A stretch of 52,413 bases of DNA from Myceligenerans indicum (GTDB lineage Bacteria > Actinomycetota > Actinomycetes > Actinomycetales > Cellulomonadaceae), in NCBI RefSeq assembly GCF_016742955.1, contig NZ_JABBYC010000032.1, positions 1-52,413 on the forward strand. The letters are read 5' to 3'. Of the stretch, positions 43,184-52,394 are shown one piece after another. Within the stretch, counting starts at the first letter, position 1; each line of letters begins with the position of its first letter. A program made the position numbers and the translations under genes. The notes under the pieces were generated by a model that did no database searches, was not told the origin of the DNA, and was given only the letters and a program-made list of their open reading frames with translations.

Positions 43184-43862
43184 GCGCCCGAGCGTAGCGG
43201 GAGGTGGGGCCGGAGCCTCGCCGGTCCCGGGCGTGACACCGGCGGTGGAGCCGGCGTGTCCGGGATTCCGGCCCGGTACGGGCCCGACGGCAGAGGCGGC
43301 CACCGGCCGGGTCGCGAGCCGTGCGTGTCGCCGATGGTCGGCCAGCAGGGCGAGCCAGACCAGCGGTGTCCAGCGCGGTACCCGCCTGCGAGCCGCGGGC
43401 CTGCGTGCCGGGGAGCTGGCGGTCGTGCCGGGTGCGGTGGTGCGGTTCGACGCCGTGCCGAGCGACGTGGAGCTGCTGCCGACGGCGAAGACCCGCGCCG
43501 GGGCGGCCGGGCGTTCCAGGAGGGCCATGTCGTGCTCCGATCTGCGGACTTCTCCTCACGATAGGTCGGCATGAGTCGCGAATCGGGCGAACGCCCACGG
43601 AGTTCCGGGAAACTTCCGCGGGCGTTCAACTGCTCCGCTGGAACGTTCTCCGGCACGCCGCGCGATCGTTACCGCCGTGTTCAGCCCGGACGTGGACCTG
43701 ATCCGCACGCTGATCCACCTCGAGCTGTCCGTCGCCGGACACCTCACGATCTTTCGGCACGCCGCCGCCGCGGGCCGGAGCCGCCCGTGGAGCCTTTGCC
43801 GGCCGGCGTGGCATCGCCCCGGCCCTGCGACGGCGTGAGGCCCCGAGGATCGGAGGCGGCCG
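43184..43862. other. About 680 bases without a confident gene
   Basis: Apart from the GDPD promoter no recognisable gene is present. A minus-strand frame (MALLERPAAP..., 43184-43528) has a possible GGAG before it but low-complexity content. A 53-codon plus-strand frame from GTG 43677 to 43838 (opening MFSPDVDLIRTLIHLELSVAGH) looks more protein-like for its first 30 residues and could be a gene remnant. Neither is supported enough to call. Confidence 0.4.
43191..43196 (-). promoter_or_regulatory. -10 box for a leaderless glycerophosphodiesterase transcript
   Basis: TACGCT on the minus strand, seven bases, then ATG 43183. No Shine-Dalgarno sequence is present. Confidence 0.55.
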
Positions 43863-46229
43863 TCACTGAGCGCGTTCGCGGACGATCCGGGCGATGTCGA
43901 TGCGTCGCAGCAGCCGTGCGGCGGGCAACTGGGACAGCGCGGCCGCGGCGACGACCGAGACCGCGGCCAGCGTGAGGGGGACCCATCCCAGAGAGAGGTC
44001 CAGGCTGAACATGTCGTTGCTGAACGACCGGAGGAACGCCCAGGCCGCCACCGCTCCCGCGGCGAGACCGACCGGCAGCGCCAGGACGGTCGCGGCGAGG
44101 TTCTCGGCGGCCAGGGCAGTCGTCAGCCGGCGGATCGGCACGCCCGCCGCGCGCAAGGTCGCCAGTTCCGTGCTCCGTTCGGCGAAGTTCACCGTCATGG
44201 TCACGTAGATGACGGTGAACGCGAGCACCGCGCCCAACCCGAGCATCACGCCGACGAACACCCAGAACAGGGCGAGGTACTGATCGGCCTGGCGCAGCAG
44301 CGCGCGGGTGTCGGTGTAGGACAGGACCCCGGGAATGCTGCTGATCGTCGCGCGCATCCGGTCCTCGCTCACCGTGTCGGAGAAGCGCAGCGCGTAGCTG
44401 ACGGCGTGCAGCGGCGCGATCGATCCGGCGGTCTCGTCGGTGGCGTACAGGTAGGTGCCCAGGGGCTCGTGGACGAACCCCGCCACGCGGACCTGGGTAG
44501 GACTGCCGGAGGCGGGTGTCACGGTGACGGTGTCGCCCGCCTCGATCCCGAGCTCACCCACCAGCGCGTCGCCCGCCAGGATTCCCTCGGAGGGAAGGTC
44601 CCGGTAGGCGCCGCCGGGCGTCCGGAACCCGTGCATCGTGGTGTCGGGCTCCATCCCCGCCAGCACCGTGTCGTAGGACTTGTCACCGGCGGCGACGACG
44701 GCCGGGGCCAGCATCCCTGGCTCGACGGCGGCCACACCCGGCGTCGCGCGCAGCCGCTCGCCCACATCCGTGGCGCCCGGGTCGACCTGCAACGTGGCAT
44801 CCGTGCGGTCCACCTCACCGAACTGCACGTCCAGCAGGTGGACCATGCTCGTGATCATGCCTGCCGACGCGAGCATCAGGACGAGCGCGAGCACGGTACC
44901 GGTCATCGTCGCCGCGGTACGACGCGGCGACCGTACCAGCGACCGCACCGCCATCCGCACGGTGACCGGCACGGCGGTCCAGCGGGTGGACAGGCGGGCC
45001 ACCGCTCCCGCCCGCACCGTCCGGGATCCGTCGCCGCGCATCGCTTCCGCGGGGGCCGTCGTCACGGCCGTGATCGCGGGCGCCAGCGCGCCGAGGAGCC
45101 CGATGCCGACACCCAGGGCGAAACCGACGACCGCGGTGAGGACCCGATGGTCGACCACGGTGTCCGGGATGTGCAGAGCCGAGGTGTAGGCGATGGTGAC
45201 CGCCGACGTGCCCAGTGCGCCCAGCAGCACGCCGGCCAGCGAGCCGACCCCGGCGATGACGACGCCGTACCACGTGTAGTGGCGCACGATGGCTCCCCGG
45301 CGTGCACCCATGGCGAGCAGGGTTCCGATGACCGGGCGTTCCGCGCGTACCAGCCGGGTCAGCAGGACGTACTCGGCGATGGCCGCGGCGGTGAGGAACA
45401 AGGCGGGGAACGCGACGGACATCTCCGAGAACCCCGCGAGGTCCTCGTGCAGGGCCGCGTTGGACGCCTGGTCGGCGCGGGGCTGCACGTGCAGCGCGCC
45501 GGCGGACCGGAGCAGCCCTGCCACCTGGTCGCGTTCGTCCGTCGTCGCCTGCCCGGACATCTCGACCAGGGTCTCGTTCGGGCCGGGCGACCCCGTCAGC
45601 GCCGCAGCGTTGTCCTGCGGGACGAAGAGCACGGCGAAGGAGTGGGGGTCGCTGAGGACGTCCTGACGGTCGCGGGCCGGCCACAGGTACTCCGGCGACC
45701 GTGCCACGCCGGTGACCCTCAGCTCGTGCCAGGATTCGCCGTCGAACACTCGGACGGCGCTGCCGGCGCCGAGCCCGAACGTGTCGGCGGCGTGCTTCTC
45801 GAGCACGACCTCGCGCGGTTGCGTGTGATCGGGCATCGAGCCAGACACGAGATCGATGTCATCGACCCGCTGCCGTTCGTCCGGGGCCAGCCCCGACACC
45901 CTGCCGACCAGCTTGGTCCCGGCGATCGTCATCGGGACGTCGGCCTGGGTGCGTACCGATACCCGCGCGACGCCGTCGGCGTCGCGGACCGCCTGCGCGA
46001 TCGAGGCGGGATCTCCGCCGTCGGCGGTGAGGTCGGCGAAGTGCAGGCGCTCGTAGGTCTGCTGGTACGACACCGACAGGTTGCGGAACGAGTCGTAGCT
46101 GGCGACGAACAGCAGCACGCCCAGCAGCGTCGTCAAGGCGATGGCGGCAGCCTGCGGCAGGCGCCGGCGCAGGTCGCGCAGCACCTTGCGGTGCATGACG
46201 CGACGCGACGTCACCGGCATCGTCCTCAC
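43863..46229 (-). CDS. ABC transporter permease, FtsX/MacB-type
   Basis: The 788-residue membrane protein holds two FtsX-type permease units. The first helix (AAAIALTTLLGVLLFVASYDS) precedes a large extracytoplasmic domain (about 50-270), then three helices with the FtsX signature ERPVIGTLLAMGARRGAIVRHY. A second set begins with another helix and outer domain and ends AERSTELATLRAAGVPIRRLTTAL and ALSQLPAARLLRRIDIARIVRER. It should work with the ATPase encoded upstream to export or extract a lipid, peptide or drug; the substrate is unknown. GTG 46229 overlaps the ATPase stop (GTGA); ATG 46220 is an alternative. Confidence 0.88.
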   Translation of the reverse strand: MRTMPVTSRRVMHRKVLRDLRRRLPQAAAIALTTLLGVLLFVASYDSFRNLSVSYQQTYERLHFADLTADGGDPASIAQAVRDADGVARVSVRTQADVPMTIAGTKLVGRVSGLAPDERQRVDDIDLVSGSMPDHTQPREVVLEKHAADTFGLGAGSAVRVFDGESWHELRVTGVARSPEYLWPARDRQDVLSDPHSFAVLFVPQDNAAALTGSPGPNETLVEMSGQATTDERDQVAGLLRSAGALHVQPRADQASNAALHEDLAGFSEMSVAFPALFLTAAAIAEYVLLTRLVRAERPVIGTLLAMGARRGAIVRHYTWYGVVIAGVGSLAGVLLGALGTSAVTIAYTSALHIPDTVVDHRVLTAVVGFALGVGIGLLGALAPAITAVTTAPAEAMRGDGSRTVRAGAVARLSTRWTAVPVTVRMAVRSLVRSPRRTAATMTGTVLALVLMLASAGMITSMVHLLDVQFGEVDRTDATLQVDPGATDVGERLRATPGVAAVEPGMLAPAVVAAGDKSYDTVLAGMEPDTTMHGFRTPGGAYRDLPSEGILAGDALVGELGIEAGDTVTVTPASGSPTQVRVAGFVHEPLGTYLYATDETAGSIAPLHAVSYALRFSDTVSEDRMRATISSIPGVLSYTDTRALLRQADQYLALFWVFVGVMLGLGAVLAFTVIYVTMTVNFAERSTELATLRAAGVPIRRLTTALAAENLAATVLALPVGLAAGAVAAWAFLRSFSNDMFSLDLSLGWVPLTLAAVSVVAAAALSQLPAARLLRRIDIARIVRERAQ

Positions 46230-46957
46230 CACCGGATGGCAGCGGCGTCGGCAGGACTGTCGTTGCGGGTCACCGAGGTAATGCGGCCGTCGCTGGTGCG
46301 GACCACGCGGTCGGCGATCGTCGAGACCACCTCGTTGTGCGTCACCATCACCACCCCGCGTCCGGCCCGGCTGGTGTCCTGCAGCAGCTCCAGCACGGTC
46401 CGTCCCGTGGCGACGTCCAGCGCGCCCGTCGGTTCATCGGCCAGCAGCAGGTCCGGGTCGGTGGCCAGCGCCCGCGCGATGGATACCCGCTGCTGCTGTC
46501 CCCCGGACAGCTGTGCCGGGAAATGGCCGGCCCGGTCCGACAACCCGACCGCGTCCAGGAGACGCGGGACGTCGCGACGGTCTCCGCGCCCGGTCAGCTC
46601 GATCATCACCGCCACGTTCTCCGCCGCGGTGAGGCTCGGGATCAGGTTGAAGAACTGGAAGACGAAGCCGACGTGGTCGCGCCGGAACCGGCCCAGCGAA
46701 CTCGGCCGCCGATGCGAGATCCGTACCCCGGCGACCTCGATCGAGCCGCTGTCGGCGGACTCGATGCCGCCGATGACGTTCAGGAGCGTGGTCTTGCCCG
46801 ACCCGCTCGCGCCCAGCACCGCGACCAGCTCGCCCGGGGGGATCTCCAGGTTGATGTCGCGCAGCGCGTGTACGGCGGCCTCGCCGGTCCCGTAGACCTT
46901 GTGCACGCCCTCCAGGCGGAACCCGCCACGCACACCGGTCGTCGTGGGCGCGCTCAT
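46226..46957 (-). CDS. ABC transporter ATP-binding protein (LolD/MacB type)
   Basis: The 243-residue ATPase has Walker A GASGSGKTT (about 49-57), Q-loop VFQFFNLIPSLTAAENV, the signature LSGGQQQR, Walker B DLLLADEPTGALD and H-loop VTHNEV. The NLIPSLTA stretch and the single FtsX-type permease encoded next assign it to the type VII (MacB/LolCDE) exporters. ATG 46957 is followed by typical sequence. The stop overlaps the permease start by four bases. Nothing of a regulator or accessory membrane-fusion protein lies next to it. Confidence 0.92.
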   Translation of the reverse strand: MSAPTTTGVRGGFRLEGVHKVYGTGEAAVHALRDINLEIPPGELVAVLGASGSGKTTLLNVIGGIESADSGSIEVAGVRISHRRPSSLGRFRRDHVGFVFQFFNLIPSLTAAENVAVMIELTGRGDRRDVPRLLDAVGLSDRAGHFPAQLSGGQQQRVSIARALATDPDLLLADEPTGALDVATGRTVLELLQDTSRAGRGVVMVTHNEVVSTIADRVVRTSDGRITSVTRNDSPADAAAIRW

Positions 46958-47200
46958 GGCCGCCTGCTCGCGAGCGTGCCTGCCCCGGTGCGATCCGTCC
47001 CCGGTGGTCGGGTCCGCGGGAACCGTCGGGCCAGGCGGCCGTGCCGGTCGACGGTGACCGCCTCGGACGCGGGGGTGTCATGACCACGGAGCTGACAGAT
47101 GACCACCACGACAGCACATCGCACGCGTGACGTCCGCGGGCAGAGGCGAAAGTCCCCGTCAGGGGTGCGATGGTCCCCCGGCACCCGCGTACACGGGCGG

Positions 47201-48373
47201 TCAGGCGGCGCACCGGCCGGGCGACACCGCCTCGGTCAGCTCTGTGGCCTGGGCCGCGACCGGCAGCAACTCGGTGCTGGTCATCGCGTACCCGATGTCC
47301 GACTCGGACTCGGCGCGCGCGAAGACGACTCCCGCCACCTGCCCACCGGTCGTCAGGAGCGGCCCGCCCGAGTTGCCCGGGCGCACCGCCGCCGCCAGGG
47401 AGTAGATCTCGCGCCCCGTCGCGTCCGCGCCGTAGACGTCGGGAACGCGGACGGTGTCCACCCCGAGCACGCCGGCACCCGTCGAGGTGAACGGGCCGCC
47501 GAACGGATAGCCCTGCACGACGGCGTGATCACCTCGCGAGAGCGTCGGCGCGATGTCGAGCGGATCGGCGTCCAAGTGGTCGACGGCGATCACGGCGAGG
47601 TCGTCGGACGGGTCGAAGTAGACCACACGCCCCTCACGGGCCGGGCTCGCCGGAAGCTCGACCACCGGCCTGCCCACGCCGGCCACCACGTGCGCGTTCG
47701 TCACGACCCGGTCGGGGGCGACGACGAAGCCCGACCCGGTCGAGCTCTTCCCGCACGCATAGGCGATGCCCGAGATCCGGGCGACAGACCGTGCCGAGGC
47801 CTCCAGTTTCGCGTTGTCGAGGTCGACGGCGGGCACGACAGGCGCCTGTCGCGGGACGATCAGGAGGTTCAGCCGGGGAAGGCCGTCGTCGAGCACCATG
47901 GAGCGCATCTCGGCGAGCGGGCGGCCGACCGACGGCGGCGTCAGGTCCTCGATGGTGCGCAGCACCGCTGAGGACGACAACGCCGAGGCCACGACCGGCG
48001 TGCCCGTGGCGCTGATCGCGGTGCCGACGAACGAGAGCGCGAGGGCCGCGACGACGACGTTCGCCACCCCACCGAGAAGGCGTTCGAGGGGGCGCAGCGC
48101 GGTGCGGTCCACCCCGCGTCGCAGATCGTGCCCCAGCCCGGATCCGAGAGAGGCACCCACCACCGGGAGCAGGATCGCCACGGCGACGGCCACCGGCCCG
48201 CGCCACTGGGACGTCGGTAGCAGGTCATTGACCGCCGGGACGGCCCAGAACGCCGCGAGGCCGCCCGCGATCAGGCCGACGAGACCGCCGAGCGTGGCCA
48301 GAAGCCCCCGGCTCAGCCCCGCGCCGAGGGCGGCGAGCAGGATCAGCAGGAGAACAAGGTCGACAGGCGTCAC
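47201..48373 (-). CDS. MarP-like membrane serine protease
   Basis: The 390-residue protein has four N-terminal transmembrane helices of the CvpA-like type (1-130) and a periplasmic trypsin-like protease domain (about 195-390). The triad is His228 (TNAHVV), Asp258 (DPSDDLAVI) and Ser335 (RPGNSGGPLL). Cys207 and Cys388 bracket the domain exactly as the disulfide pair that keeps mycobacterial MarP (Rv3671c) active. MarP processes a peptidoglycan hydrolase and is needed for acid resistance; the same role here is inference. GTG 48373 follows GGGGAG. Confidence 0.92.
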   Translation of the reverse strand: MTPVDLVLLLILLAALGAGLSRGLLATLGGLVGLIAGGLAAFWAVPAVNDLLPTSQWRGPVAVAVAILLPVVGASLGSGLGHDLRRGVDRTALRPLERLLGGVANVVVAALALSFVGTAISATGTPVVASALSSSAVLRTIEDLTPPSVGRPLAEMRSMVLDDGLPRLNLLIVPRQAPVVPAVDLDNAKLEASARSVARISGIAYACGKSSTGSGFVVAPDRVVTNAHVVAGVGRPVVELPASPAREGRVVYFDPSDDLAVIAVDHLDADPLDIAPTLSRGDHAVVQGYPFGGPFTSTGAGVLGVDTVRVPDVYGADATGREIYSLAAAVRPGNSGGPLLTTGGQVAGVVFARAESESDIGYAMTSTELLPVAAQATELTEAVSPGRCAA

Positions 48374-48557
48374 GGGAATCTCCCCGAAGTAGTGGGCCAG
48401 ACCGACGACGGGCGCACGGAGCGCCTTGCCGCAACCTACCGGCCCGCGGCGCGCGAGAGCGCCGTTGCCATCCGATACCCACAGGGGAACACGCTGTTCT
48501 GCGCCGCTTCATCACCCGACACACGGATCTGCCACCGAAGGTTCACCGCGGCAGGGC

Positions 48558-49295
48558 TCACGGGCTGCCCTCGAACCTGCCCAGCGACCCGACACCGCCG
48601 CCGTTCAGCTGTTCCGCGGTCTCGCGGGCGATGTCCACGAGCTCCGACAGAGGTACGGCGGTGCGAGTGGTCGCGCCCAGATCCGTATGAGCCTCCTCGG
48701 ACCACAGCGGCGGGAACAGGTTGATGCCCAGGTCTCCCGTCAGGTCTGAGACCTCACTCTCCCAGCCCTGCCAGCGCAGCCCGGCGGAGAAGTCTCGCAG
48801 ACCGTCGTCGAGGACCCAGGCCAGCCAGTCGGCGTAGCTTGCCCCGAGTTCTTCCCATCGGAGCGCGTCCGGTGCGAAGTAGAGCATCTCGCCGGGCTGT
48901 CCCGGCCGGCCGTCGGCCTCCGGCTGGTGGCCGTTCAGGACGTAGGCGCCACCCAGCACGTCGTGCCCGACGACGAGCCCGTGCACCGGCGAGGGCTCCG
49001 CGGCGTCTCGCGGGAACCAGTTCATCGTGGCGAGGCCGGGAAGGCGGGTGGGTTCCTGCCGTGACGGGCTGCCGTAGATGCGCAGCCAGCCGTGGTCGAC
49101 CCACAACCCGCCGCTGTGGGCGACGAACGCGCCGAGCGCCGTCTCCGTCGAGACCTGCAGGTGCTCCAGGGTGTGTCGGGCCGTCTGAGTGTCCAGAGGA
49201 ACCTGATCGACCGGAACCGGGCAGCGTCCGATGAGGCGCTCCAGCTCGGGCCACATCGGTCGTGGCGCAAAGGTCGGGTCCTCGAACGATCGCAC
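48558..49295 (-). CDS. DUF2625 family protein
   Basis: The 245-residue protein matches DUF2625: the opening VRSFEDPTFAPRPMWPELERLI, VSTETALGAFVAHSGGLWVDHGWLRIYGS, PGEMLYFAPDALRWEELGASYADWLAW and the end WQGWESEVSDLTGDLGINLFPPLW. Function is unknown. GTG 49295 is chosen because TACGAT (49303-49308) sits seven bases before it and because family members start here; the frame to 49493 reads through tRNA-Lys and yields the well-known spurious QLAELRTFNPQ translation. Confidence 0.8.
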   Translation of the reverse strand: MRSFEDPTFAPRPMWPELERLIGRCPVPVDQVPLDTQTARHTLEHLQVSTETALGAFVAHSGGLWVDHGWLRIYGSPSRQEPTRLPGLATMNWFPRDAAEPSPVHGLVVGHDVLGGAYVLNGHQPEADGRPGQPGEMLYFAPDALRWEELGASYADWLAWVLDDGLRDFSAGLRWQGWESEVSDLTGDLGINLFPPLWSEEAHTDLGATTRTAVPLSELVDIARETAEQLNGGGVGSLGRFEGSP

Positions 49296-49302
49296 GCAGT
49301 CG

Positions 49303-49308
49303 ATCGTA
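49303..49308 (-). promoter_or_regulatory. -10 box for a leaderless DUF2625 transcript
   Basis: TACGAT on the minus strand, seven bases, then GTG 49295. Confidence 0.5.
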
Positions 49309-49336
49309 GGGGGCGATCGGTCGGCCGTGGGCCGAC

Positions 49337-49412
49337 TGGTGGGCCGCCTGGGACTCGAACCCAGAACCTGCGGATTAAAAGTCCGTAGCTCTGCCAATTG
49401 AGCTAGCGGCCC
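49337..49412 (-). tRNA. tRNA-Lys (anticodon TTT)
   Basis: Cloverleaf of 73 bases (49340-49412) with acceptor GGGCCGC paired to GCGGCCC, anticodon loop CTTTTAA and T-loop GGGTTCGAGTCCC. Unlike the three tRNAs at 36.4-36.8 kb, the 3' CCA is encoded (49337-49339). Confidence 0.95.
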
Positions 49413-49666
49413 GTGTGTCGGCAAGGCCGTCACACCGCGTGCCGACGGGCACGCGACGTCCCAGCCTACCCAGGTCGGCAAGGGCGGCCGCACAATTTCA
49501 CCCTGCGCGGCGCGGCGGAGCCGAGTTCCGGCCGCTGAGGGGCATCGGCGGAGCGGTCGCAGGATTGGTCCGTGGAAGATGTCTCACTTGGGCGTTTCGC
49601 GCTTGCGGTGTCGGGCGCACCTTGATTCGGTGGAACGCGTCACGAGAACCGACGAGAGGAGCTCCT

Positions 49667-49948
49667 GTGCTCACCGTGACCGACAACGCCCGTACTGCGG
49701 TCGAGGGGCTGGTTCAGGAGAACCAGGTCCCGGCCGAGGGCGGCCTGCGCATTGCGGAGGCAGCGGGCCAGCCGGGCAACTTCGAGCTCGCGCTCGTCCA
49801 GGCTCCTGAGGCCCAGGACCAGGTGGTTGCCCAGTCCGATACCACGCACGTCTTCGTCGACCAGGCGGCCTCCGTCGCCCTCGACGACCTCACGCTGGAC
49901 ATCCAGCCCGACGCCGATGGCCCGGGCTTCGTGCTCGTCCAGGCGTAA
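49667..49948 (+). CDS. HesB/IscA-like protein without cysteines
   Basis: The 93-residue protein aligns with the Fe-S cluster biosynthesis (HesB/IscA) fold: LTVTDNARTAVEGLVQENQVPAEGGLRIAE at the start and HVFVDQAASVALDDLTLDI in the middle. Canonical A-type carriers bind iron or clusters with three cysteines (one plus CxC); this protein has none, so it cannot be a standard carrier. The group is widespread in Actinobacteria with unknown role. GTG 49667 follows GAGAGGAG. Two hairpins follow. Confidence 0.8.
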   Translation: MLTVTDNARTAVEGLVQENQVPAEGGLRIAEAAGQPGNFELALVQAPEAQDQVVAQSDTTHVFVDQAASVALDDLTLDIQPDADGPGFVLVQA

Positions 49949-49957
49949 CACGTCAGG

Positions 49958-49995
49958 GGCCACGCGGGCGGGTGCTCGCACCCGCGCGCGTGGCC
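49958..49995. terminator. Hairpin 1 after the HesB-like gene
   Basis: GGCCACGCG (49958-49966) pairs with CGCGTGGCC (49987-49995), with an inner CGGGTG/CACCCG stem after a small internal loop. It begins nine bases after the stop codon. Confidence 0.7.
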
Positions 49996-50014
49996 TGCGA
50001 CTGGGAGAACGTCC

Positions 50015-50052
50015 CGAACCGCGACCTCGGCCCTCGGCCAGGTCGCGGTTCG
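50015..50052. terminator. Hairpin 2 between convergent genes
   Basis: CGAACCGCGACCT (50015-50027) and its exact complement (50040-50052) flank a 12-base loop, 44 bases before the end of the M50-like gene on the other strand. Confidence 0.7.
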
Positions 50053-50096
50053 GCGTCCGGCACGGGCGCGGCCCGGCGGAGGCGCATCCGGCCGGT

Positions 50097-50843
50097 TCAC
50101 ACCGCCGCTGCGAGGATCCATCCACCACCCAGCAGCACGGAGCCACCCGTCACCAGGAGGAAGAGCCCCACCCACAAGATGCCCGGCACGTGGGTGAGCC
50201 CCGCGAGCTGATCGGCATCCGACGACTGCGCTCGTCCGCGTGCACGCTGCACCTGGAGCTCCAGCACGGGCCGCACGGCGCCGAAGAGCAGGAACCAGGT
50301 CACCGCGTAGGCGGTACCCATCTGAGCCTCCGGTGGCAGCCACCACGAGACGAAGACGAGCAGGGTCCCGCTGACCAGCACCGACCACAGCCCGAACAGG
50401 TTCCTGATCTGCACCAGGAGCAGCGCCAGCAGCAGGACGATCAGCCACAGCAGCCCGACCGCGTAGCCCTCCCGCAGCAGCCAGGCGGCCCCGAGCCCGA
50501 TCACGCCCGGTCCCACGTACCCGGCGAACGCGGTCACGACCATGCCGAACCCGCGTGCCCGGCCGCGCGAGACCGTGACGCCGGACGTGTCGGAGTGCAG
50601 CCGGATGCCTTCGAGCTTCCGGCCGGTCAGGAGTGCGGCGAGCGCGTGTGCGGCTTCGTGCGCGATCGTGATGACGTGCCGGGTCAGGCGCCAGGTCGGC
50701 CGGAACAGCACGACCGCCAGCGCGAGGCCGCACATGGCCAGGACCAGAACGGACGGGGGAGCGTCCACCGGCGTGATCGCGGCGGTCCAGATGGTGCCGA
50801 GCACAGCGCCAGCTTGCGCGAGGAAGTCCGTCATGCGGGCCAT
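50097..50843 (-). CDS. M50-type membrane metalloprotease-like protein
   Basis: The 248-residue protein has about seven hydrophobic segments. ITIAHEAAHALAALLTGRKLEGIRLHSDTSGVT carries HEAAH, the zinc motif of the M50B-like family, next to the first of these helices. AFAGYVGPGVIGLGAAWLL resembles the region where M50 proteins place later active-site residues. A role in membrane proteolysis or protein processing is inferred. The start is uncertain between ATG 50843 and ATG 50834; no strong ribosome binding site is present. It is divergent from the helicase gene. Confidence 0.82.
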   Translation of the reverse strand: MARMTDFLAQAGAVLGTIWTAAITPVDAPPSVLVLAMCGLALAVVLFRPTWRLTRHVITIAHEAAHALAALLTGRKLEGIRLHSDTSGVTVSRGRARGFGMVVTAFAGYVGPGVIGLGAAWLLREGYAVGLLWLIVLLLALLLVQIRNLFGLWSVLVSGTLLVFVSWWLPPEAQMGTAYAVTWFLLFGAVRPVLELQVQRARGRAQSSDADQLAGLTHVPGILWVGLFLLVTGGSVLLGGGWILAAAV

Positions 50844-50972
50844 GGAACCACAAGAACGTGAGACACTTTCCCACCGAGGGCGACGCGAACCCGCGAGCCC
50901 GGCGTCGTGAGGTTCCCCACGTGTTGCTCCGCGGCGGAAGCCAGTAACGAGCCCGAGAGGCCCCGCCCCCCT

Positions 50973-52394
50973 GTGACTACCTTCGCCGAACTCGGCCTGC
51001 CCGATCCCGTGGTCCGATCGCTCGCCGAGCGTGGCATCACCAGCCCGTTTCCGATCCAGGCCGCTTCGGTCCCGGACTCCCTCGCGGGTCGTGACGTCCT
51101 CGGCCGCGGTCGTACCGGCTCCGGGAAGACGCTCGCGTTCGCACTGCCGCTCGTCGCGCGTCTCGCCGCGAGGCGTGACAGCGGTATCGGCGAGGGAGGC
51201 CACTCGCGTTCGTCGGGTGCCCGCAGGGCGCCGCGAGGGCTGATCCTCTGCCCCACCCGAGAGCTCGCGAACCAGATCGACGCGACGCTCGCACCCGTGG
51301 CGCGCTCCATGGGTCTGCGGACGACGACGATCTTCGGTGGCGTCTCCCAGAACAAGCAGGTTCAGGCGCTGGCCGCGGGCGTGGACGTCGTCGTCGCGTG
51401 TCCGGGACGGCTCGAGGACCTCCTGGGGCAGGGAGTGCTGAAGCTCGACCAGATCGAGGTCACGGTGCTGGACGAGGCGGACCACATGGCCGACCTCGGT
51501 TTCCTGCCCGGCGTGAAGCGCATCCTCGACCGGACACCGCAGGACGGCCAGCGGCTCCTGTTCTCCGCCACGCTGGACAACGGCGTCGACGTCCTCGTCA
51601 AGCGTTACCTGAAGCAGCCCGTGACCCACTCGGTGGACGAGGCCGCAGCGCCGCCGCCGCTGATGACGCACCACATCCTCGCCGTCGCCGACCGCGACGC
51701 GAAGAAGGAGGTGGTGCACCAGCTCGCGCGCGGCACGGGCCGCCGGGTCCTGTTCACCCGGACCAAGCACCAGGCGAAGAAGCTTGCCCGGCAGCTCACG
51801 ACGGCGGGCGTACCCGCCGTGGACCTGCACGGAAACCTCGGGCAGGGCGCGCGCGAGCGCAACCTCGCCGCGTTCACGTCGGGAGCGGTGAAGGTGCTGG
51901 TCGCGACCGACATCGCGGCCCGCGGCATTCATGTCGACGACGTCGAGCTGGTGGTGCACGTCGATCCGCCCGCCGAGCACAAGGCCTACCTGCACCGCTC
52001 GGGGCGTACGGCGCGAGCCGGCTCGGGCGGCGACGTCGTCACCGTGATGCTGCCGGAGCAGCGCGGCGACATGCGTGTCCTGACCCGCAAGGCGAAGATC
52101 ACCGCGCGGCCGCAGGACGTGGCTCCGGGGGATGCGACGGTGACAGCCCTGGTCGGAGAGATGGCGCCGCTCGTGGAGCAGGTGACGGTGAGCGGTCAGG
52201 GGCAGGGGACGACGACGGCGTCCCGGCCCGGGGGGAACGGTGGCGCGCAGGGCGGCGGGAGTGGCTCCGGCCGGTCCGGCAGGCGCCGTCGCGGCCGGAG
52301 CGGCAGCGGGAACGTGGCCCGGACCGCGGAGGGGCATCAGTCGCGCGGCGGGTCGGCGGGCGGTGACACCGGGGGCGGTCGGCCGGTCCAGGGC
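50973..52394 (+). CDS. DEAD-box RNA helicase, 3' end missing
   Basis: The ATP-dependent RNA helicase shows all core motifs in order: Q-motif FAELGLPDPVVRSLAERGITSPFPIQ, motif I GRGRTGSGKT, Ia PTRELA, GG, II VLDEAD, III SAT, IV LFTRTKHQAKKLA, V VATDIAARGIHV and VI HRSGRTARAG. The C-terminal tail after about residue 400 is rich in Gly, Arg and Ser and probably binds RNA. The frame runs into the adapter at 52395, so the real end is off the contig. GTG 50973 gives the usual short N-terminus. A role in ribosome assembly or mRNA turnover is typical for the family. Confidence 0.93.

Noticed and set aside
42440..43528. Glycerophosphodiesterase extended by 115 N-terminal residues
   Set aside because: The added part is low-complexity and unlike the family, and a -10 box lies seven bases before ATG 43183.
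43035..43574. Plus-strand ORF of 179 codons overlapping the glycerophosphodiesterase gene
   Set aside because: Mostly antisense to a well-supported gene, with no motif and no ribosome binding site.
48558..49493. Longer start for the DUF2625 protein with N-terminal QLAELRTFNPQVLGSSPRRPT
   Set aside because: This is the well-known translation of a tRNA gene (tRNA-Lys at 49337-49412), not protein-coding sequence.
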